This document shows positions 1-5,999 of a stretch of 11,422 nucleotides of DNA, one piece after another; within the stretch, counting starts at the first letter, position 1, and each line of letters starts with the position of its first letter. The stretch is from Strigomonas culicis (taxonomy: Eukaryota > Euglenozoa > Kinetoplastea > Trypanosomatida > Trypanosomatidae): the NCBI GenBank assembly GCA_000482145.1, contig AUXH01000604.1, forward strand, positions 1 through 11,422. The letters are read 5' to 3'. A program made the position numbers and the translations under genes. The notes beneath the pieces are model-generated. The model worked only from the letters and a program-made list of their open reading frames with translations, was not told the DNA's origin and ran no database searches.

Positions 1-1085
1 GTAACCAGCAGCAGCAGCTTCATTCCACATCGACGGACGAAACGAATCAGAAGACGGGTGATCCGATGAACACCAACCAAATGCTGCTGCAGCCCTTTTT
101 CACGGAGTACGACGAGAGCGTGGACATCTACGCTCTCGGCGTGACGCTGCAGATGATGGTGCTGCACAGCGCGCTGCTGGGCCCGCCCAGCATCACGGAC
201 TACCTTGCCAGCCGACAGCCGGACACACGGAACACGAAAAGCAAAGGCAGAAACAAGAAGAGGGCGGAGGAAGAAGAACGGCTGTCGTCCATCCTCGACT
301 ACGAGGCGTGGTGCCTGTGTGACCCCGCGGCCGATCGCCGCACGGCGCCGCCGCCGCGGCTCCTCGTGGAGCTGCTGCGCAGCGGCCAAGGGGCGCTGTG
401 GTTGGACGAGGATACCGTCATCGCCGCGGCGGCGGCGGCGCCGCCCCACGCCCGCAACGTCTTTCGCGTGCCGCGCCAATGGCGCTGCGACTACGAGCTG
501 CAGGCGGGCGAGTACGTGGCGGCGGATACACCCATCCAGCGCGACGTATTCCGCATTCCCAAGAGCTGGCGGTGCAAGACAGAGCTGCTTCAGGAGGCCT
601 ATGTGTGCCCGGAGGCCGACCACCCGCCACCGCCGGCGGCGCCCGACACGCGCGAAAATGACGCGCTGGTTCAGCTGCTGAGTGCGTGCCGCACCGGCGG
701 TGGCACGACGCACCACCACCGGCACCAGACCGCCGCGACGGCGCCGGCACCCAAGGCGCGCGTGAGTCAGCGCCGCTGTCGCAGCTGCGGCAAGCTACAC
801 CGCAACCTCGTCGAGCTGATGAACCGCATGACCGCCATCCACGCGCGGCGGCGGCCGGCCATCGACGACATCTTGACGTCCACCGCCGTGCTGGAGCAGG
901 GCACCTTGGAGGAGGTGCCACTGCCGCCGCACGCTGACCCTACGAACCATCATCACCATCCGAAGAGTAAATCAGAAAAAAAGGAGGCGGCAGGGGAAGC
1001 CGAGGAGCCCATCGATAAGTGCTTTCTGTGGCGCCCACCGTCTCTACACTTTTTGAAAAACGAAGTGGATGCGCTCACAACATGA
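1..1085 (+). CDS. Divergent protein-kinase-like protein, C-terminal part (5' end outside window)
   Basis: The first full codon is at base 3 and the frame is open to the window edge, so the ATG at 66 is probably internal. Residues below are numbered from that ATG. Residues 15-28 (YDESVDIYALGVTL) match kinase subdomain IX, with the invariant Asp at D20 and Gly at G25; the YDESVD wording resembles WNK-type kinases. Residues 251-270 (LMNRM...HARRRPAIDDIL) match subdomain XI, with its conserved Arg at R263. Between them is an insertion of about 220 residues: a Lys/Arg/Glu stretch (58-72), an Ala run (120-125), a duplicated module (130-151 and 159-180), a His-rich stretch (216-220) and a CRSC pair (238-241). 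The APE motif expected just before subdomain IX reads LLQ (7-9), so its Glu is replaced by Gln. The ATP-binding and catalytic loops lie outside the window, so activity cannot be judged. A kinase or pseudokinase C-lobe is well supported; the subfamily is a guess. The stop is TGA at 1083-1085. Confidence 0.75.
   Translation, partial: NQQQQLHSTSTDETNQKTGDPMNTNQMLLQPFFTEYDESVDIYALGVTLQMMVLHSALLGPPSITDYLASRQPDTRNTKSKGRNKKRAEEEERLSSILDYEAWCLCDPAADRRTAPPPRLLVELLRSGQGALWLDEDTVIAAAAAAPPHARNVFRVPRQWRCDYELQAGEYVAADTPIQRDVFRIPKSWRCKTELLQEAYVCPEADHPPPPAAPDTRENDALVQLLSACRTGGGTTHHHRHQTAATAPAPKARVSQRRCRSCGKLHRNLVELMNRMTAIHARRRPAIDDILTSTAVLEQGTLEEVPLPPHADPTNHHHHPKSKSEKKEAAGEAEEPIDKCFLWRPPSLHFLKNEVDALTT
453..605 (+). 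repeat. Duplicated 22-residue module inside the kinase-like protein
   Basis: Residues 130-151 (bases 453-518) and 159-180 (bases 540-605) align without gaps at a 29-residue period. The shared pattern is R-[ND]-V-F-R-[VI]-P-[RK]-x-W-R-C-x-x-E-L-x(4)-Y-V. Identity is high at the protein level but lower at the DNA level, so the duplication is old and has been kept by selection. I do not recognise the module. It lies in the insertion between kinase subdomains IX and XI. Confidence 0.8.
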
Positions 1086-1499
1086 GGCGTCAATTCAACG
1101 TAGGGCATTTCACATCACTGTCAGATAATTGTTTTTACACTGCAAAATAAAAAAGAAAATACATATATGACGACGTCTCGCCGTCATCTGCTTTTGGCAC
1201 TGTCACTCACATAACTGCTATCTGATGTATCTGTTTTTTTTTTACTTATTTATGTATTTATAATTGTGTGTGATCCACACCAAACAAAAAAAGGTGTTGG
1301 TACTGATATTGTTCTTTCCTTTTTTTTATTGTGTTATCTCTTCTACGTCTCTCTCTTTCTCTCACTTTATACCATTATTATTATCTTTTAGCTAAAGACA
1401 CAATAATACAATAGATTCTCGGCATCATTCAAAAAAAAAAATAGAGTATATTCTCAAGGTTTTCCTTAGATATTCATAGAGTTAGATAACAAAAAAAAA
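1086..1499 (+). other. Intergenic region: 3' UTR, processing signals and 5' UTR
   Basis: This 414-base AT-rich gap has no convincing open frame. Its first half is presumably the 3' UTR of the kinase-like gene. The part from about 1312 to 1368 is pyrimidine-rich, and the sequence from 1392 to the ATG at 1500 is A-rich, ending in a run of ten A at 1491-1500 that includes the A of the start codon. This is a typical kinetoplastid layout, in which polyadenylation of the upstream mRNA is coupled to trans-splicing of the downstream one. Confidence 0.6.
1312..1391 (+). promoter_or_regulatory. Polypyrimidine tract and spliced-leader acceptor AG for the acidic protein gene
   Basis: Two pyrimidine-rich blocks (about 1312-1330 and 1336-1368) are followed by TTTTAG, with the AG at 1390-1391, the first AG after the tract. 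This would give a 5' UTR of 108 nt before the ATG at 1500. The assignment follows the known trypanosomatid rule that the first AG downstream of the tract is preferred. The exact site is inferred. Confidence 0.5.
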
Positions 1500-2468
1500 A
1501 TGAGCTCATTCGTTTACGCACCATCTTTTTACCATAAAAACAACAATACTAGTAATCCTAATAGTAATAATCGTCCCCTCACGCAGCCCTTCACGATCAT
1601 TGAATCTTCTGCCTTAAGTTTTGAAGAGGACGAAGAGGATCTGTTCAAGGAGGAGGCAAACCTGGCGCACCACTACGACAGAGAGCGCGCGAGCGCCCAC
1701 CCGCCGCAACGCCAGACCGATACCAGCCGCTATCATGCATGCGGGGCAGATATGGCGACCCCGGTGCATGCGCCGGCAGCACGCGCGAGACGCAGTGTCT
1801 ATCCCAAGGACTTCACCGATGACGCGGAGGATGAAGCAGAGGAGGGGGCAAGTGTGTACCGCAACGGCATCCGCGCGTGGGGCGCGAACGGTCTCACCAC
1901 CTCACCGCCGGAAAGAGGATACGACACCGATACGCTGCGGAGGGACGATGATGGGGTTGTGGCTCTGTCGTTTCACAGCAGCGAGGAGGATGGCGAGGAC
2001 AGTGCCAACGCCTCCATTGTGATTGAGCTGAGCTCGGCAGAAGAGGAGGCGGAGGTGGGCGTGCCCTGCAGCACAACGGGAAACGCGTGGGCAATGGCGG
2101 AGGCCGCATTGTTCACGGTGCCCGATCTCAACGAGCGGCAGCGCGCGGAGGTCCAAAACTTATATAAAGAGGTGCTACTACAAGAAGAGTTGGAAAACGA
2201 TGAACTGCTCTCCTTTTTGCAGTTTTCGGAAGACCGTGCGCTTCAACGGGTGCACTTCCTGGAACAGACAACGGCGCCGTGTTTTCTCCGTCTGGCAGAT
2301 CATCAAAAACGGCATGACAAGAAGCGAAAACCGGTCGTGGCCGTGGCTGTCCCACACCCGAAACAGCACTCCGGGCAGCAGCATGGTGACCTGCCTATTA
2401 CAACATCCTCCGAGGCGCTGGTGCGGTGGATCGCCACCTTAGATCTTTATGAGAACCTGTACGTGTGA
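1500..2468 (+). CDS. Hypothetical acidic low-complexity protein with SUMO-interaction-like motifs
   Basis: This 322-residue protein belongs to no family I recognise. It has no membrane segment or signal peptide. In order it shows an Asn-rich N-terminus (14-24), an acidic block at 41-52, an Ala/Arg stretch at 91-98, acidic residues at 107-115, an acidic/Ser region at 148-186, a probably helical stretch at 209-255 rich in Glu, Leu and Gln, and a basic KKRK cluster at 274-277 that could act in nuclear import. Three short hydrophobic patches flanked by Ser and acidic residues (32-47, 153-167 and 173-186) resemble SUMO-interacting motifs. The start at 1500 is the first ATG after the predicted splice acceptor and sits directly after an A run. 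Codon use is less GC-biased at the 5' end than in the neighbouring genes. The frame is real by length and position; the function is unknown. Confidence 0.75.
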   Translation: MSSFVYAPSFYHKNNNTSNPNSNNRPLTQPFTIIESSALSFEEDEEDLFKEEANLAHHYDRERASAHPPQRQTDTSRYHACGADMATPVHAPAARARRSVYPKDFTDDAEDEAEEGASVYRNGIRAWGANGLTTSPPERGYDTDTLRRDDDGVVALSFHSSEEDGEDSANASIVIELSSAEEEAEVGVPCSTTGNAWAMAEAALFTVPDLNERQRAEVQNLYKEVLLQEELENDELLSFLQFSEDRALQRVHFLEQTTAPCFLRLADHQKRHDKKRKPVVAVAVPHPKQHSGQQHGDLPITTSSEALVRWIATLDLYENLYV

Positions 2469-2854
2469 AGGAAACATATTTTTTTTTTTTACGTGTATGT
2501 TTCTATGTATGGTATCATTTTTTCTTTTATAATTGTTTTTTCTTATAGTTACATCATATGTGCACCCACAGATGGTTGCCCCTTTTTCCAGTCATTTTTT
2601 TTTTCATTACTATTGTTTTATTCATCTCCACTCGTAGATGTATCATATTCCCTTCTTATGATTCGTCATTCCTCGCTTAATTGTTTATCTCTCTCTTTCT
2701 TCCTTTTCCATAATAGTTTCTTTCCTTTTGTTTGCTTATTTATTTATTTATTTATTTAATTTTTTTGCTATTATTGTTTTTTTTTCTTCTTCTCCATCTC
2801 ATCTTACATGCTCCAACAACAACAACACCATCTAGAGTGAGCACGAAATCAAAC
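2469..2854 (+). other. Intergenic region, T-rich, with ATTT microsatellite
   Basis: This 386-base gap is pyrimidine-rich over most of its length from about 2500 to 2800. It holds the 3' UTR of the acidic protein gene, a short ATTT tandem repeat at 2738-2757 and the processing signals of the first GUP1 gene. The GUP1 frame stays open back into this T-rich DNA, but only through a TTG codon at 2732. The first in-frame ATG is at 2855, so the hydrophobic extension is not counted as protein. Confidence 0.6.
2679..2835 (+). promoter_or_regulatory. Polypyrimidine tracts and candidate splice acceptors for GUP1 copy A
   Basis: Two candidates are visible. Tract 2679-2710 is followed by an AG at 2715-2716, giving a 139-nt 5' UTR. 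Tract about 2761-2802 is followed, after a CAACAACAACA stretch, by an AG at 2834-2835, giving a 19-nt 5' UTR. An out-of-frame ATG at 2808-2810 lies between them, so use of the upstream site would place it upstream of the true start. I cannot tell which is used. Confidence 0.4.
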
Positions 2855-5533
2855 ATGTCGGCCGAGCCCCCGCACAGCTCCACGCGTGTGGCTGTGAGCG
2901 CTGCGGCGGATGTGGAGGAGGTGGCCGATGTGGAGCCGACGCGGCTGTGCTCCCTCGAGTATCTGCTCTGCGCCCTCCCCCTCCTTCTCTACATTGGGTG
3001 GATCTATCAGCACCTCATCGACTACTCGCGGAAAAACTACTTTCTGCTCGCGCCGCACCTCCGACAGCCGGTGACGCTGTTTGCGCGGTGGATGCCCACC
3101 TACTGCTACCAAATCGATCTTTCGGACAGCCAGATCAAAGGGTTTCTGCACTACGGGCCGTGGCTCTGCCTCTTCCTCACCGCCCTCGCGGCAGTGCTGT
3201 GGCTGCGGCGGCTGGTGGCGCTGCTCCGATGCACCTACGGCAGCCACCTTCTCCAGCGGCGCGGCCCCGCGGCGGCGGACGGCTCTGGCACACCGCCGCA
3301 CGCGGATGCGGCGGAGCGCCCCTCGCGGTGGTTCGCAGCCTTCGCCGCCGCCGCCTGCCGGCACGGCGGCTCCCCCTATCAGTACCTGTATGACGGCAGC
3401 ACGCGGCCGCGCGCTTCTGCCGCGGCGGACGGCGTGGCGCTGCTGCTGGCGGCGGTGGGCCTCGGCTTCTGTCTGTTCATCCACGGCACGCACTTTGTGT
3501 TTCTCCTGTGCGTGCTGATCGCCCACTACTTTGTCCTGGGCCGGCTCCTCGCGCATCTGCTGCTGCGCGGCGGCGCCGCGCGGCCGCGCGCGTACGTACA
3601 GCTGTACTTTTGCGTCGCGTGGGCGCTGCACATCGGCCTCCTCTGTCTGTGTGAGCGGACGGAGGGCTTCGAGCACAGCGTGTGGGTGCAGACCTATCTG
3701 CCCAGCAACCCGCTGCAGAGCTACCGCGTCACCGGCGTGTCGCGGCAGCCGTGGCTCGGGCTGCGCCAGCGCATGCGCTGGGCGCTGGCACTGCGCATGT
3801 CGACCCTCCGCATGCTGGCCTTTCTGTACGACCGCTATGAGGCGCACCACGGAATTAACGCCGCTGCCCAGGCGCGACGCGCGCTGCTGTTACAGCAGCA
3901 GCACCGGCGCAGCTGCGTCGACTGTGCGGCGCTGCATGCGCACTACGTGGCCTTTGTGCGGCCGCAGCTCGCCGCCATCGACCGCGAGGACGCCGCCACC
4001 GCCGCGGAGGACGACGCGAGCGATGACGCGGCGGCGGCGGCGCTGCCGGAGTGCTGCTGGTGCTATAAGCTCCGCACCGCGTGCCCGCGGCCGGCGCCGC
4101 AGTACGCGCTGCGCTACTACCTCGCCTACCTCCTCTTCCCCCCTCTGTACCTCGCGGGGCCCATGATGAGCTTCAACGCCTTTGCCTCGTACCTGCACAC
4201 GCCGCACCTCGCAGCAGTGCAGCTCGACCTGCGCTGCCGCCGCTGGCTGTGGCGGGCTCTCCGCGGCCCCGGCGCCGCACCGGATGCGGCCCCGCCGGGG
4301 GGCGGCGCCTACCGCTATGTGCGCGAGGGCGCGCTGTACCTTGTGCGCATCGCCCTCCTTCTCTTCTGCGTGTTGCTGCTGCTGCACACCGCCTTCGTGA
4401 CCGCGACGGCGCGGCAGGCGCACTACCTGAGCCTGCAGCGGCCGACGACGCAGGCGGCCGCGCTGTGTGCCTACCTCGCGCATCTCTGGCTGAAGTTCGC
4501 GCTCATCTGGAGGGTGGCGCGCTTCTTCAGCCTCTACTTATACGGCATCGACCCGCCGGAGGATATGCGGCGCTGCTTCGTCAACACCGTCACGATCCGC
4601 GACTTCTGGCGCGACTGGCACGCGTCCTTCAATCTCTGGATTGTGCGCTACATGTACATCCCCATGGGCGGCAGCCGCCACCAGCGGCTATCCATCTTCC
4701 CCATATTTTTCTTCATCGCCATCTGGCACGACCACGCGCTGCACCTGCTGCACTGGGCACTGGCCATCGCGCTGGCCTTCCTCGTCGAGATGGCCGTCAC
4801 GACGAGCTTCACGCAGCAGCTGCAGCATCCCGTCGCGGCCGCGCTGGTGCTGCTGCGTGCTGGTGCCCCGCCACGGCGGTCCCTGGTGTGGTGGATCGCC
4901 AGTGCCATGCATCGGTACGAGGCGGCGGCGACGACGCCGGAGGGGTGCCGCCGCCGCCGCGCGCGGCTGCGACTCTTCTACCGGCTGTGCGTGCACAACG
5001 TGGGCAGCGCGCTCGCCGTGCTGAGCCTCATGGTGGTGAACCTCATCGGCTTCTTCGCCGCGGGCAGCGGCCCGCCGCTGGACGGCAGCCTCCGAGGGCT
5101 GCAGCGCGGGCTGCGCGCGGCGTATGCGGAGGAGGCGCGGCGTGTGGTGGAGCAGCAGCAGCTGCTGCGCGCGCCGCTGCCGCCGTCGCGCGCCGCGTGG
5201 CGCCTGTGGGGCACCCCGCGGGCACGCTTCGAAACATGGCAGCTGTGGGAGCCGGAGAATGCGTATTTCACGACCGCACTGAACCGCTTGCATGTGCTCA
5301 TCGCGCGCGAGGACGCATGGCCGCCGCCGACCGCCGCGGCGTACGGCGGCATCGGCGGCAGCTTACTGGACCAGCTGACGCCGCTGTGTGTCGCGAACCT
5401 TCTCGTGTTAGTGTATCTGTGTGCCGCGACGAGCGGCATCATGCGCGACCGCGCGGCACTCCGTGAGCGACAAGAGCGCGCGGCGCTTCTGGCGCGCGGG
5501 GAGGATGCATCGCCATCCTCTCTGAACGGGTGA
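2855..5533 (+). CDS. GUP1: GUP1-type MBOAT O-acyltransferase, copy A (probable GPI-lipid remodelling enzyme)
   Basis: This 892-residue polytopic membrane protein of the MBOAT family probably transfers a fatty acyl chain from acyl-CoA to a lipid in the ER. The T. brucei Gup1 homologue is reported to act on GPI lipid. GUP1 hallmarks appear in order: a DLSDSQ motif at 88-93, RMSTLRMLAF at 314-323, YLLFPPLYLAGPMMSFN at 425-441, the core GIDPPEDMRRCF at 564-575, WRDWHASFN at 585-593, RYMYIPMGG at 598-606, and WHD at 624-626 with the presumed catalytic His at H625. Hydrophobic segments lie near 34-52, 102-123, 193-236, 246-264, 490-513, 534-562, 612-645, 715-736 and 842-858. It is longer than yeast Gup1 and than copy B. 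The extra length is Ala/Arg/Pro-rich loops at about 131-192, 371-398 and 461-486, and a 99-residue-longer C-terminal region that includes 738-840. CxxC pairs lie at 354/357 and 400/403. ATG 2855 is the first in-frame ATG. Confidence 0.92.
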   Translation: MSAEPPHSSTRVAVSAAADVEEVADVEPTRLCSLEYLLCALPLLLYIGWIYQHLIDYSRKNYFLLAPHLRQPVTLFARWMPTYCYQIDLSDSQIKGFLHYGPWLCLFLTALAAVLWLRRLVALLRCTYGSHLLQRRGPAAADGSGTPPHADAAERPSRWFAAFAAAACRHGGSPYQYLYDGSTRPRASAAADGVALLLAAVGLGFCLFIHGTHFVFLLCVLIAHYFVLGRLLAHLLLRGGAARPRAYVQLYFCVAWALHIGLLCLCERTEGFEHSVWVQTYLPSNPLQSYRVTGVSRQPWLGLRQRMRWALALRMSTLRMLAFLYDRYEAHHGINAAAQARRALLLQQQHRRSCVDCAALHAHYVAFVRPQLAAIDREDAATAAEDDASDDAAAAALPECCWCYKLRTACPRPAPQYALRYYLAYLLFPPLYLAGPMMSFNAFASYLHTPHLAAVQLDLRCRRWLWRALRGPGAAPDAAPPGGGAYRYVREGALYLVRIALLLFCVLLLLHTAFVTATARQAHYLSLQRPTTQAAALCAYLAHLWLKFALIWRVARFFSLYLYGIDPPEDMRRCFVNTVTIRDFWRDWHASFNLWIVRYMYIPMGGSRHQRLSIFPIFFFIAIWHDHALHLLHWALAIALAFLVEMAVTTSFTQQLQHPVAAALVLLRAGAPPRRSLVWWIASAMHRYEAAATTPEGCRRRRARLRLFYRLCVHNVGSALAVLSLMVVNLIGFFAAGSGPPLDGSLRGLQRGLRAAYAEEARRVVEQQQLLRAPLPPSRAAWRLWGTPRARFETWQLWEPENAYFTTALNRLHVLIAREDAWPPPTAAAYGGIGGSLLDQLTPLCVANLLVLVYLCAATSGIMRDRAALRERQERAALLARGEDASPSSLNG
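4544..4672 (+). repeat. Near-identical 129-bp patch shared with GUP1 copy B (first copy)
   Basis: This stretch encodes residues 564-606 of copy A (GIDPPED through MGG). It matches 7584-7712 of copy B with only five base differences, giving a single amino-acid change (V576 versus S541). The match continues without indels, but more weakly, to about 4758. Confidence 0.9.
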
Positions 5534-5604
5534 AGGCAGGGGTTGTCGGGTGATGCCTGCGGTCAGGCGCTCGGCTCCTTTGCTGATATATGTATGTTTT
5601 TTTT

Positions 5605-5640
5605 GTTTGTTTGTTTGTTTGTTTGTTTGTTTGTTTGTTT
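5605..5640 (+). repeat. (GTTT)9 microsatellite in the 3' UTR of GUP1 copy A
   Basis: Nine perfect tandem GTTT units, preceded by a T8 run at 5597-5604. The repeat sits about 70 bases after the stop codon, in the presumed 3' UTR or processing region. It is likely to vary in length between strains. Confidence 0.95.
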
Positions 5641-5818
5641 TTTGTTGAGTGGAGGATCACTGCGGCGTCGCACAGCTAGTGGTGCATGATTCCTTTTTCT
5701 TTCACAAAACAAAAACGATGCCCGCCGCGTGGAGCATGGGTGTGTATGTGTGTTTGCGATATGATAAAAATGTGTTTTCGTTGTTATTTTTGACATTGCT
5801 TGCCTTGTACGACTACCA

Positions 5819-5853
5819 TTTTCTCCCTCTGTCTCTTTTTCTTTTACACATAG
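5819..5853 (+). promoter_or_regulatory. Polypyrimidine tract and splice acceptor AG for GUP1 copy B
   Basis: A long C/T tract (about 5819-5845) is followed by ACACATAG, with the first AG at 5852-5853. This gives a 146-nt 5' UTR before the ATG at 6000. It is one of the clearest acceptor layouts in the window. Confidence 0.55.
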
Positions 5854-5943
5854 TCAAGTACCTGTATTCGCGCACCGTAGTTGCAGAGGTGTGTGCGTTG
5901 TTGAGAACAAATTTATACAAAACAAAGGGAAAAGAACGAACTT

Positions 5944-5969
5944 ACACACACACACATATATATATATAT
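5944..5969 (+). repeat. (AC)6(AT)7 dinucleotide repeat in the 5' UTR of GUP1 copy B
   Basis: An AC dinucleotide run (5944-5955) changes directly into an AT run (5956-5969). It lies about 30 bases upstream of the ATG at 6000 and downstream of the predicted splice acceptor, so it would be part of the mature 5' UTR. Confidence 0.9.
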
Positions 5970-5999
5970 TTAGTACATTGAATTAAAAAAAAACTGGAA

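Larger units (their letters stand above)
5534..5999 (+). other. Intergenic region between the GUP1 paralogues
   Basis: This 466-base gap holds the copy A 3' UTR with a GTTT microsatellite, a pyrimidine tract with acceptor AG, and an A-rich 5' UTR with an AC/AT dinucleotide repeat. An 87-codon frame from ATG 5718 runs through the tract, the acceptor and the dinucleotide repeat. Its composition simply follows the local T- and AC-rich sequence, so I do not call it a gene. Confidence 0.6.

Noticed and set aside
2493..2759. 88-codon Phe/Ser/Leu-rich frame after the acidic protein gene
   Set aside because: Translation of T-rich intergenic DNA ending in the ATTT repeat; no domain and no splice acceptor close upstream.
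2732..2854. 41-codon hydrophobic N-terminal extension of GUP1 copy A resembling a signal anchor
   Set aside because: It begins with TTG, not ATG, and is a translation of the T-rich pyrimidine tract and predicted 5' UTR.
4081..5466. 461-codon + strand frame overlapping GUP1 copy A
   Set aside because: Alternative-frame shadow made of Ala, Arg and Pro; the GUP1 frame carries every conserved motif.
5605..5640. GTTT repeat as a CRISPR array, telomere or centromere element
   Set aside because: A plain tetranucleotide microsatellite in a UTR; the unit is not the kinetoplastid telomere repeat and there are no spacers.
5649..5981. 110-codon frame between the two GUP1 genes
   Set aside because: It begins with GTG. 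Even from its first ATG (5718) it spans the pyrimidine tract, splice acceptor and AC/AT repeat, and the amino acids simply mirror these repeats.
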